Below, one piece after another: positions 34,322 through 44,900 of a stretch of DNA of 64,000 nt. The notes under the pieces are model-generated. The model was given only the letters and a program-made list of their open reading frames with translations, was not told the origin of the DNA and ran no database searches. Each line of letters begins with the position of its first letter. Positions within the stretch are counted from its first letter, which is position 1. A program made the translations under genes and the position numbers. Origin of the DNA: Rhabdornis inornatus (Eukaryota; Chordata; Aves; Passeriformes; Rhabdornithidae); contig VWZS01010904.1 in NCBI GenBank assembly GCA_013397075.1, forward strand, positions 310,001 through 374,000, written 5' to 3'.

Positions 34322-37300
34322 GTAAGCCATGTGCCTCCCCCGCCGCTCTCCCCGGCTGCCGCGCACCTCTCGTCCCGTCCCCGTTCCGCCGTCGGGGCAG
34401 GGGTAAATGGGAAGGGCCGAAAGCGATCGGTCCCTTTTCCCGGCCTCCCCGCCGTTTCTGTGTGTTCCCCCGGCTCCCTCCGGCCCCCGTCTGATTTACA
34501 GTAAATTAAAAGACGTGCCGCGCTCCGGCTCTGTCAGCGAGACCACAGTGCGCGGCCGCGGTGACTCAGATTTGTTTTCCTTCAAACCAAGTGACTCTGA
34601 GAGTGTCCTTAGTAATGTCGCGTGTGGTTTTGGTGGGGAGTTTTAATTATGCTTGGAGATCGCATGGCAGATCTCAGTCTTTCCTGCGGATGACTTGAAA
34701 AACAGTCGGGAGGCCGGCTCCGCTCGCTGGGGCCCCCGAGGTTCCTTCGCGGGTCGGTTCGGGCCTGGCCGGGTCGGGTCGGGGGCCCCGGCGACTGCTT
34801 CGCGCCCTTGGCCCGGGGAAGCGACCCCTCTGCGGGGGCTGAGCCCCGTGCCCGGGCTGCACCACTTGTTCTTAGTGATTGCAAAACTGGACCTGACTCA
34901 CCACATTTGTACAGTGAAAGAGGCTGACCCTTTCCGTTCATACAGGAAACCTTGAGCTCTCGATAGGAGTAAATCTGGTTTCAGAAGCTGTTAAGTGTTT
35001 TCCTGGCCGCCTGAAGCAGGCTCTTCCCCGGGAGTCGTGCACATTGCTGATTACTTTATCGACATCCTCAATACAGACAAATTCAGGAAACACTCGACTT
35101 CTGATAGCCGGGATCCGTTTTTCTGATATTGTTCATTTCCTCTGTGTGGGATGTGACTTTATGACAGCTAAAATAACCAGTTGCTTCCTATTTTTTGAGT
35201 CTGTTTTGCACCAGAATTACTAAAGCCTGACGCAAGCAAAATCTCGAAAAACAATGCAACAAATTGCAAAGGGTGCAGGCAGAAAGACAAACAGCGTGAC
35301 TCAGTAGCACTGGCCAGAGCCTCCTGCCCCGGGACGCGGCCGCGGCTCCGCGGCGGGGCTGGTTCCCCGGCGTGTCGCTGCCTGCCCCGCCTCGGCCCTC
35401 AGCTGGCCCCGGCCCGGGGCTGATCCTGGCGGGCACCCGGCGGGCTCTGGCAGGCAGACCCCAGCCGAGGGTGGGGGACACGGGGGCTCTTCGTCCTAGA
35501 AGCCCAGTTGCCCTCCTGTTGGCGCATCACCCCTGCCCAGCCCTGCGATGTCTCCGCTCTCCGCAGGGGCCCGGGCACTGGCCCAGAGAAAGGGAGACGG
35601 TTTCTTTAGGGCATCGCAGTGAAAGAGCAGAAGGAAGCGAAGGTCTCTCTTTTTTTTTTTTTTTTTTGGTCTCTTTCTTTGCGCGATAGACCAACAGGAA
35701 ACACATTGACGGAAATGTTGCCAAAGCCCGTAGAGTGACTTTAACTGGTCTCTCTGTTTGTCGAAGGGGAAAAAATCAGAGAGGAGAAAGATCAGAGTAG
35801 GAACTGGGAGAAATAAAATCAGGCGAAGGAAATTAGCGAGCCCTGGACCCGGCGTGCTACCAGGCCTGGGCCCGGGCAGGGCCGGGGCTCCCCAGTCACG
35901 CGTGTCCGCGACTGGCCAGTGACCCTCGGTGCCTCTCTTTGTAGGGAAGCCGCTGCTGTGGAGCCCCTTCATCCAGCGGCCGCTGCACAAGAGGAAAGGG
36001 GGGCAGGTCCGCTTCTCCAACGACCAGACCATCGAGTTGGAGAAGAAGTTCGAGACGCAGAAATACCTCTCTCCGCCGGAGAGGAAGCGCCTGGCCAAGA
36101 TGCTGCAGCTCAGCGAGAGGCAGGTGAGGTCGTGCCCCCGCCCTGGGGAACCGCACCCCCTTCCCGGCCGCTCCAGGCCTGCTGTGCAGCTGCTGTCGGT
36201 GCATCGCTCCTGGGGACCTGGGGAAGGGGTGCTTGGCAGGTTCTTGCTTTTTGCCTGTGGCTTGGGTAAGGCTCCAGGCACTTACTGGCTCCAAGACTAC
36301 CCTTCACCTTTTCTCGTTGTCGTTGCTCAGGTCAAAACCTGGTTTCAGAATCGCAGAGCCAAATGGAGGCGTCTAAAGCAGGTACGTAGATGTTTCTGTT
36401 TCTATAGAAATAAGTATTTTAATTGTCTTATCTTATGCCGTGCTGGCCTATTCCAGGTTGTATGCAGAAGTCATCTGAAAGGCTGTTTAACCTCTTCACC
36501 TTGATTAAAAAGACAAATAGTCATGCTGGAATCCATGAGGGCTCGTTCAGGCAGCACTAACGTTAAAAGCTTCTAATGCAGTTCCTATATCAATTATGCC
36601 TGTCTTTCACACACTGCCTATTAAAACTCCACGCTAATTGTTTTGTAAACCCATATGTTGTTTAGCCAATTAACGTGGAGAAGATAAGTAATTGTCAGTA
36701 AATTACTTTGGCAGTTCTTTTTGGAGAATATTAACTGCTGTTTTAAAACACCCTCTCTTAATAAACACAAGTTGATGTATTTGTTAAAATCGGGAGAAGG
36801 CAGGTACAAGCGCCTGGATTGTTTTGAGGAGCCACATGGAAAATTGAGTAGCTTTTACTTTCCTTTCACAAGCAGTTATAATGTATGAGGCTAAGAAGTA
36901 AAAGCAGTTTCCCTTCCCTTAGAAATCATGCTCAAGCAGGTAATTATTTGGGAGTTTTTATGGCACATAGGGACTGTGCCTGGCTTGGCAAAATTGAGGT
37001 CCCTTGGCTCAAGTATTTTTGAAAAATTCCAACATTTTGGTCTGAGTCTGGCTTCAGTAAGTGTGACATGGATGCATATGTTTTACTGGCAAAGTAGCCT
37101 TTAATATAAAAGTAAAAAGAAAAGAAAGCTATCACAGTACCATGCTCTAGATGAATTTGTTCTGTGACCTTCACCTGAGTTTAACTAAATCTTCAGTTGA
37201 TTTTTTAGTGAAGTCCTATTATTCTGGCAAGAGGCTGGCTAGGGCCCAACCCATGCCACAATGTCCAGAGAGCTCGCTTGGGATCTCAGCCATTTTAAGT

Positions 37301-38219
37301 CATTTCCTCCTTTTCATTCAGTCACATCCATTTCTCCAAGCCTGCATGGTTATATCATGGGTACGTGTTTCTGCCTGCTTTTTCTTTAGAGTAGAATTTC
37401 ATGCCCCCTTAGGGGACTGGGCTCTCCAGACAGGTGCCAACACAGGGCTACTCTTGCCTTCACAAACAGGGTTTTGGTTTGGTTTTAGTGGTAAGTGTTT
37501 TAATGTTGAGTTTTAGCTTAATTAGTAATTTTTTTTGCGTTTGCTTTTGGGCCACTGATGGATTCGACCTCCCTCCTCTTGCTGTCGGGTGTAATTAAAG
37601 AAAGATCAGGGCAGGAGGAAGCTGTGTGTCGGTGTTTGTAGACTCATAATAAACATTTGCTTTGCTAAAGACAAAAGTTCAGAGATTCCTGGGCTCCAGC
37701 AGCTCCCGACTCTTTTGAAGTGGCTGTGATAACCATCGCCAAGGAGCCTTATTCATGGCAGCAGCCCCTGTAGCTGTGAGGGAGTGGGATCAGAGCCCTC
37801 GCCCGGCCGTGTCCCACTCGGGCAGGTTTATAGGTAGGACGCCCAGGGAGGCAGCAGGACACCTGCCTTTTTCTGCAAGAAACCCAAGGTGGTTTTCCCA
37901 CACAGCACAGCTCACAGCTGGAATTCCTGGGCCTCCTGTCTCTGTGGCCTGTAGTTCTGTACCAAGCAGGATTCTTTCATTGCAGGAGAACCCCCAGGCC
38001 ACCAAGAAAGAAGAAGTAGAAGGTGCTGACAGTCACAGTGACCAAAGGCCGGAGAGCTGCCAGAGCCCCGAGCAGAAGGGTAAGGAGGTGTCTCTGGATG
38101 GCTCACAGTACACGCCTTCACCAGCCTCACAGGAGGACCTGGAGTCAGATGTCTCTGATGACTCTGATCAAGAAGTGGACATTGAAGGTGATAAAGGCTA
38201 TTACACTGCTGCCCACTAA
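34120..38219 (+). CDS. HHEX: HHEX homeobox transcription factor, 4 exons, N-terminus lost in gap
   Basis: Nuclear homeodomain factor, mostly a repressor, needed for anterior endoderm, liver, thyroid, pancreas, vascular and blood-progenitor development. Coding exons: 34120-34321 (partial), 35945-36123, 36331-36381, 37986-38219, giving 221 visible residues and a TAA stop. The proline-rich N-terminal part (LPSPNSSFTSLVSPYRTPIY) is followed by DPLGKPLLWSPFIQRPLHKR, the homeodomain (RFSNDQTIELEKKFETQKYL through VKTWFQNRRAKWRRLKQ) and an acidic C-terminus ending SDQEVDIEGDKGYYTAAH. Homeodomain helix 3 is split by the exon 2/3 border. Splice phases are consistent and no frameshift was seen. The start codon and the Eh1-like repressor motif are in the gap. 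The human protein is 270 residues. Confidence 0.97.
34322..35944 (+). other. HHEX: HHEX intron 1
   Basis: 1623 bases with CpG-rich patches at about 34660-34870 and 35300-35560 and an 18-T run at 35650-35667. Open frames here are GC artefacts. Regulatory content is possible but not shown by sequence alone. Confidence 0.8.
35945..36123 (+). CDS. HHEX: HHEX exon 2: most of the homeodomain
   Basis: 179 bases. It encodes GKPLLWSPFIQRPLHKRKGG, then QVRFSNDQTIELEKKFETQK and YLSPPERKRLAKMLQLSERQ, covering the N-terminal arm, helices 1 and 2 and the turn before helix 3. The sequence is nearly identical to mammals. The acceptor is CTCTTTGTAG and the donor GTGAGG. Confidence 0.98.
36331..36381 (+). CDS. 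HHEX: HHEX exon 3: homeodomain recognition helix
   Basis: 17 codons, VKTWFQNRRAKWRRLKQ. It holds the invariant W, F, N and R residues of helix 3, with the DNA-contacting Q and N. Flanked by GCTCAG and GTACGT. The intron before it is only 207 bases. Confidence 0.98.
36382..37985 (+). other. HHEX: HHEX intron 3
   Basis: 1604 bases, AT-rich, with no repeat or exon recognised. The frame of exon 4 is open upstream to 37755, but the TTTCATTGCAG acceptor and homology place the exon start at 37986. Confidence 0.8.
37986..38219 (+). CDS. HHEX: HHEX exon 4: acidic C-terminus and stop
   Basis: 77 codons plus TAA. It starts ENPQATKKEEVEG after a CATTGCAG acceptor. A variable Ser/Glu/Gln-rich spacer leads to SPASQEDLESDVSDDSDQEV and DIEGDKGYYTAAH. 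The last acidic stretch is the conserved part; the spacer differs from mammals. Confidence 0.96.
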   Translation, partial: ENPQATKKEEVEGADSHSDQRPESCQSPEQKGKEVSLDGSQYTPSPASQEDLESDVSDDSDQEVDIEGDKGYYTAAH

Positions 38220-39205
38220 CAGTCCCGTGCAGAGAGCGGACCCTAACTCGGCTTGCACTTTACCAGGGGCTGGTTTGAAAGAATATTGTGCTACAGGAGA
38301 AAACTTCCACCGTTACACTGAAAGAAAAAAGCATCATCAAACAGACTAATTTTATAATAAGCAGAGAAAGAAATATGTATTTTCTGCAAGCAGTTCAGTT
38401 TTGGCATCTCGAATTTGGTTAAAGGACCATGGTTTGTATTTAATTATTTGTAAGATATGTTTGTACAATAATCAGTGTTCTAACTGGAATATAGTCCTGC
38501 ACCCTGTCCTTACTCATGGTGGTGGAGGGGATCTGAGTCAGCTGCTGTTGGTGACCAGGCAAAACTCTAACTAGTGTGGAAGTGAGCATGGATTGCAGGA
38601 CTAAGCCCTTCATATGTGTAAACAAACGTACTTTAAATAGGTTAATTTAAACGCCCTTTGTAAGCAGAGAAACATGTTCTGTGAAATAGGGAGGAATTTG
38701 ACCATCCCGAGAAGTGCCTTATGCTCACACCCTTTTATGTGCCATGGTGCTCTCTACTGAGACATCCCTCTGTTTGTCAGGTAGAGTTGTTAGACAGATT
38801 CCTTTTTCTTCTTGTATGAGATGAAATGTGCCTTCTCAGATTTTTGAGAATTTTGCCTCACGGTTTGGATGGTTCCATTTGCAGGAAAAAACAATTTCTC
38901 CTTTAAAATCTCTAGCACTGTTTTTTATGGATTTCATATTTGAGGAGAAAATGCAGGAAGTGATAGGGCCCTGCTGCAGGACAGAAGCTGGCATCAGCTG
39001 CAGGTCGTAAGTGAGGCACCCAGCCGTGGGAAGATAATGCCTATCTGCTTCTGTACATACTAGTTTTCTTTAAAAGTCTTGTGGTTTTATACCTCACATT
39101 GTTCATATTTTGTACATATTTGTTCAGTGTTAAAAAAAATGGCAAAACCTGGTATTTAATTTTTGATGGACATGTCTGTGAAATAAACCTAAACTCTGCA
39201 ACACT
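38220..39205 (+). terminator. HHEX: HHEX 3' UTR and poly(A) signal
   Basis: AT-rich untranslated sequence of about 1 kb. The canonical AATAAA at 39182-39187 is the probable signal; no earlier full AATAAA was noticed after the stop codon. Cleavage is expected shortly after it. Confidence 0.7.
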
Positions 39206-39939
39206 CACCACTCTGGCCATCCAGTTACTGGCAGGAGAAAACCCAAACCTCTCCTCTGCCAGGTGTGTTGTAAGCAGCTTTTCCCTCAGTACTGTGCCAG
39301 TCACGAGCCACTCCACAGCTTTCTGCCCTTGGTGCAGGAGTCTCATGTGCGCTCTCTGCTATATTTTTTTATATTTCAGCCTCTCACTGCGTGTTTTGGT
39401 TTTGCTCGTGCCCACACGGGAACTGTGGCAGGAGGAGGAAAACCTGGCTGGCAAGCCGAGGCTGGAAGCGTGGGTGTTTACCGCGGAGTCGCCGTGACCT
39501 TGGGGGGCCGCAGAGGGGGTGCGGGCTGGAGGAGGAGCGGGGCCGGCAGGGCCTGCTCAGGGCCGGGCATCGACCCCAGCCGGGGCACACGCTGACCCAC
39601 CTGAGTCAACAGTGCTTATTCATTGGCCTTTCTCCGAAATTGCATCGACGTGGGGAAGGAGCACAGAACCCGGGGTATGAGAATTGCTCCCAGGAGCGGG
39701 CATCCTGGGTGGGTATTCAGCCCCTCCAGGTGCCACAGTGAGCGCGTAGGGAACAGGGATTTACACCTGGCCGAATGTCACAGAGGCTTCCAGCGCCAAG
39801 AGAAATGTTTTTAGATAGCAACAAGTGACTGGCGAGGGAGGATGGCCCGTAGAGCAGACAAGATGTTGCTTCTAAGCGACTTAATTCTTTGAGAAACATC
39901 CGCTGAGTTTTCTGAATAGGTGGCTTTAACTTTGGTTCA

Positions 39940-41620
39940 TTCGAGAACGGCGCTCATGAACGGGGCCCGAGAAGACGAAGTGATCGGGAGGTTCTGTGCC
40001 CCGTGCCCGCCGTGCACAGGCCCCGGCCGCCCCCCGACCTGCTCCGCTCTCACGGCGGCCCCGGGGCCGTGGGCACCGGCCCCTGGTTTAACGCTGCCCG
40101 TGACAAAGGGAGCTTCGGGGCGCTCCAGGACATCCCTGGGGCCCCTCTCCGCCTTAGCGCCGGGATCGAGCCCCAGCGCGGTGCGCGCCCAGCGGGGAAT
40201 CGCTGACGGACAGGCGCGGAAAACTTGCGGGGCTGCGCTGAGGAGGAGATCTCTTCTCCAGCCTTCGGCTTTTTTTTCGGGTTGCTGTCGGGGGTCCCGA
40301 CGGGGACGGGGACAGCCCACCGTGAGTCCAGGAAGCTGCGGTGGGGAGGCTGATGGGGTTGTGAGGGCCGGAAGCACAGCAGAGAGTGCCCGGGAAGATG
40401 ATGTCCGCGTCTGTTTTTCTTTATCTGTTTATTTGTCCCGACCCATATCAAGGGGCCTGAAACTCTTCAACGCGACTTCGTGTTATGTCTGTGCTTTCGC
40501 GTGGGGTTGGGAACACGCGTGGAGCAGAGCGGCAGTGACGGACGGGCAGCCGGCCGCGGCTGGTGAGAGCGGACCCCGGGCAAACCCCATGTCCGCGGGG
40601 ACTGATGCCGGCATTTCCCGGCCGGGACAAGCCGGGAGCCAGCCGGGCCCGATGCGATGGGAGGGGCGGGGGCTCTGCCCGGGGCACTGCGCGGGGTCGC
40701 ATCCCGGGCAATGTATTACATCGAGGTGCAGGGCTCGCCAGCCCAGGCGCTTTTCCCGCCGTGGGAGGGATTTGGCGGCTCCCTGCAGGTGGGGAGCGCA
40801 GATGCGCCGTCTGCAGCCGCCTGGCCAGGGATGTGGATTTCCAGGGTGTCGCGGCAGGTGACAAACAGCGCTGTAACCCAGGCCGGGCAGTCTGTATGTA
40901 CTTGCTCACCCGCCTACCCGGGGAGGGGGTTTAGGGAAGTAAAACACACCGGCGGGGCCGGCGGAGCTGCCGGTCAGAAGCAACCCCCCAGTAGCTGTCC
41001 TTAATTTCTCCAGCTCGTTTCCACGCGGGGGAGACGGACGTGGGGATGACCACGGTGGGGCGGACGAGTGTCCCTCCGCGATCAGTCTCTGCTTCTCTTT
41101 GGCAGGAGAAAAACAACCAAAGTACTTTACACCGTTCGGGAAAACCTTCGAGCCCCTTCCGTGCCACCCTGCTCTGTCCTGTTTGTTTGCCCGTTGGCTA
41201 TTCCATGCCGAACTGGCACGTATGACCTTTCCAGCACAACTCCCGTCTTGTTTTCGACTTTTTTATCAGCCGATTCAACTTGAAAATGGTTATCATTTAG
41301 CAGAAAAACAAACAGAAAAGCACATTTTTGTAAGCAAAACGTTAATGATTGGAAGAATTGCACCAATTTCAGCTTGACAGTGTGTGATTAATCCTCCGGG
41401 TCAGGTACTTATATTTTTAGTCATTAGGTTCGTCGGCCTTTGATATGCAGAACTGTTTCTAGCCTAATAGGCTATCGACCGAGCCGCTGTGTACTTTGAC
41501 TCCGGGCAAGCCGAGCCCGTCCCCCGGCCGGCACACGCGTGGGGCTGCGCGTTCGCGCCCGCCGCCCGTGCTGCCGCGGAGGCGGGGAGAGGAGGAAGGC
41601 GGATGCGCGATGTTTGCAAA
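39940..41620. promoter_or_regulatory. CpG-rich tract downstream of HHEX
   Basis: GC- and CpG-rich patches at about 39940-40390, 40490-41110 and 41500-41620, separated by short AT-rich breaks. No exon of a known gene is recognised; long frames here (up to 313 codons) are composition artefacts. It may be a distal CpG island of the HHEX domain or the promoter of an unannotated noncoding transcript. Confidence 0.5.
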
Positions 41621-41950
41621 GCAGGTCACTTTAATCCTTCACACTGAAATGTCCAGAGCCTCTTCTATTGCACAATAATAGGAAATAATAACTCAGGGCT
41701 GCTAATGGTTTGCTTTCGCTGAAAAGGACCTTCCTGTGGTCATATCGGATAAAGGGAGTTTTATCCATCCACTCAGTTCCGTGGATGACAAGAAATGGTA
41801 TTACACCTGGAAGACATCTGCTATTAAATGTCTCCTCAGAGGACAAAAAAAAAATAATTCAGAGAATAAAATCCGTGCATGGGTATTATTGCCTTTTAGC
41901 CATGTATGTATGTATGCAAAATGTTAGTTTTTGAAGACATTATTTTAGCA
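41230..41950. promoter_or_regulatory. Candidate conserved noncoding element
   Basis: Mostly AT-rich sequence interrupted by the last CpG patch of the neighbouring island. It contains a CCAAT at 41363-41367, a palindromic GATTAATC homeodomain-type site at 41386-41393 and a CCTTTGAT TCF/LEF-type site at 41437-41444. The motif mix suits a developmental enhancer, but short motifs occur by chance; conservation was not tested. Confidence 0.3.
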
Positions 41951-44900
41951 CATGAGAAAGCTTCAAGACAGACAGAGCTGTAAACCCAAAAGAAGTATGA
42001 ACAGCAGGTCAGAGTATGCTGATCTGATTCAGATCAACTTCCCATTAACGTTTAGCGCTGGTTTGGGCTTAGTAAGGACTTTGTCCCGGTCTTGTGGTGA
42101 CAACAGCTTACCAAAAAGCCTTTGCTGACAATTGAGTCTCTGTCTTATTTTGAATCATGGACCAGCTCCAGGCCTCCTGAGCATAGGAGGTTTGCTTATT
42201 CCTATTTACCCAAAACAGGAAATCAATGTGTATTTCTCAAATATCTCAGATGGTGCATGTCAAGGCCAAAAAAACTTTACACAATCGTGTAAAAGCCTTA
42301 TCATGCTAACTTAAGTGGCTCCATTTCACAGCTCCGTTGTATGGGAGCTATTGACAAATGACTGCTAAACCCCGGGAGTCTCAAGCACATCCAGACTGTG
42401 TTACTTTGGTCACTTCGAGTTATACCAGCAAATTATTATTTGCTGGAGCCTTTCAATTGAGTTGGTGACTTGTGAATTTCCCCCTGAATGTTAGATACCC
42501 ACCCATGTCATAAAGACATAATCTCTAATGGGACTATTTGAGAGACAGATCTTTTTTCCTATCAGATTGATATCTGCCTATGTCATTAAGCCTTAATAAA
42601 TAGAACTAGCAGGTTTGTTTGGGTGTGTTGTTTTTTTGTTTTGTTTTGTTTATTTGGCTTTGTTTCTGTTTGTTTTGGTTTGTTGTTGTCGTGGAGTTGT
42701 TTTTTTTTTACATAGTGAAACAGAGCCTGCTATTAAACAGTCTGAGAGGCTGTGCTTATGCTTGTTTTAGAATTGTCATAGTGACTTCTTAATTTTTCAT
42801 TCTTTTTTTTTTTTTTTCTTTCCTGAAAGCATTGTTCAAGATGTCAAAGATACTTGCACAATTCTAGGAAAGAGATATTCTTATATCTCTAATTGCTCTC
42901 CAGTAAGCTTGGTAGGAGCAAACTAGTGTAAAGATATGTATTAATGACTAAGAATTTATCTGCTGACTTTTTACAAGACAATTGTTAGAGTGGGTATGTG
43001 TGCAAGCATGTGGGCTAGACATTTTCAAGTAGCTCTTTAAAGGAGCAGATTTGATCAAGGGTTTTTTCTGAGTACATTTTGGTGAAAACAAAGTCAAAGT
43101 CAAAACAAATTGGTGACCTGTAGGAAATGAATCTGTGCTCACAGTCAGCTAGAAATACTGATGCTAAAGACAAACTGAACTTTGCATTTGTTGGTACAGT
43201 TTAGGCAAATGATTTGGGTTAAAAGATTGAATGGGCATGAAAAATGAGGTGCAATCTCATCAACCTTAGGGAAGGGGCCATTTCCAGGAGACCTAATTCA
43301 ATCAAGCTTATTTAAGGACTAAAAATCCCATCTGACAGACACCTAGACCTCAAAACTTTTAACATGGTTTTAGCAGGCTGAGTTGCAGTCAGTGAGGAGC
43401 CCAGAATATCACCTGCTAAAACTTGGCAGATTATATCAGTAGGCTCTTAGTAGGTCTTGCTTATGAAAACAGAGTTGCTGACTGAACTAAATCTACTGAA
43501 AAAAAGTATCCCTTTCCCCTTGTTGTCTAGACAGACCCTTCAGGGTTTCCCTGCACTTCAGTCTGTGCCATTGCTTTGAAGAACTGTGTGGAGAAAATTC
43601 TTACTGATCCTTTCCTGTGCTATTACACTCCTTGGCTGTTGCAGTGGGCATGCCATTGTAAGGAGTATTCTGTCATTGTCTAGACAAGTATGAAAGTTGT
43701 ATTTTTAGAATGACTGAGCAAACATTTTTAAACACCTTTTAGCACTTGACTTGTCCTGTCTATGCAAGGTTTCAAATCATGGTAGTCAAACCTTGTTAGC
43801 TAGTATCTTTTAAAACACAGCTTTTATCCTAGTCTAGACATACTGAGAGTTCTTGTCCTGGAATACACCCACATGAGGGTAGAGCCGTTTTGAAATGAGT
43901 CAGGACTGCCCACTACCCTGCAATTGTATCTCAATGATTTACTGCAGCTATCAGGATAAAAATCACAGGTTAAAAGGGGAAGAAGTAACTTTGTCTTACA
44001 CACATCAGTTCTTCCACTTCCTTCTCTGTGTAATAAGGAACCCTCTTACACAGCCAAAAACCTATTCTAGCGCACAAAGTCAATCAGAGAGACCTGTTGT
44101 AGTCCTAAAGTATAGAAGGACCCAGTTCTGCAAAAGGATGGCTGAGGTTACTTTTCAGGGACTTATCCTGGAAGTTCTTCCCAAACCGACCTTGGAAATA
44201 GCCCAAGCTGCTGTAAGGAGTTTAGAGAAGATAACCCTTTAAGGAAAAGGTGTCTGCACTAATTTGGTTCATTTTGGCTGGTGGATTTTGAAGCCCTGCC
44301 AGCAGTTCAGAGAAAGTTTGGCTCATTGAGGACATTTTGTTGGTTGATTCTGGGCTCCAGGGTAGTAATACACCAGATTAAATTTAATCTCTGAGCATGT
44401 CAGTGCCAGTTAGATGGGAGCAGGAACTGCGAATGAGTTGCTCTGTTGCCTGAAAACAAACACAGGGCTGTATAAGTCAGGGTGAGAACAGCCAAGGGAG
44501 TTGAGCTGTAGTAGTAGAGGCTTCAGGGGCTCAGAGGCAAAAATAATGGGAAGGGACAGTAGCTCTGCAGCCCCACGGCATCCTGAGCAAAACAAAATTT
44601 TCTTCTGAAGTTTGTCACATAATGGAAAATTATTGTTTTGGGTAGAGGGCAGAGACCGATCTGACAGTCTGTCATGGACCAGACTGAAGTTTTCCATCCA
44701 AGTAAGATTTTGGGATAAACCAGTGGTCAATACAATCCCTAGGAGATGGACCAGGTCTGCCCTGCAGAGCTAAACCCTTTTCTGTGGCTTTGGCCCTGGA
44801 GGCTCACACAGACATTGGCTTGGTCACCAGTAATGCACCTGGTACAATATTGTCTCCTTGGTGCAATACCCCCTGCAACTTCATTCTCCAAGTGAAGCAT

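Noticed and set aside
35496..36281. 261-codon minus-strand frame
   Set aside because: It is antisense to HHEX exon 2 and its GC-rich flanks; no recognisable protein.
37755..37985. Longer HHEX exon 4 from the upstream open frame
   Set aside because: A clear TTTCATTGCAG acceptor and homology after WRRLKQ place the exon start at 37986; the upstream part is unlike HHEX.
39920..40861. 313-codon frame downstream of HHEX
   Set aside because: Composition artefact of the CpG-rich tract; several frames on both strands are open at once.
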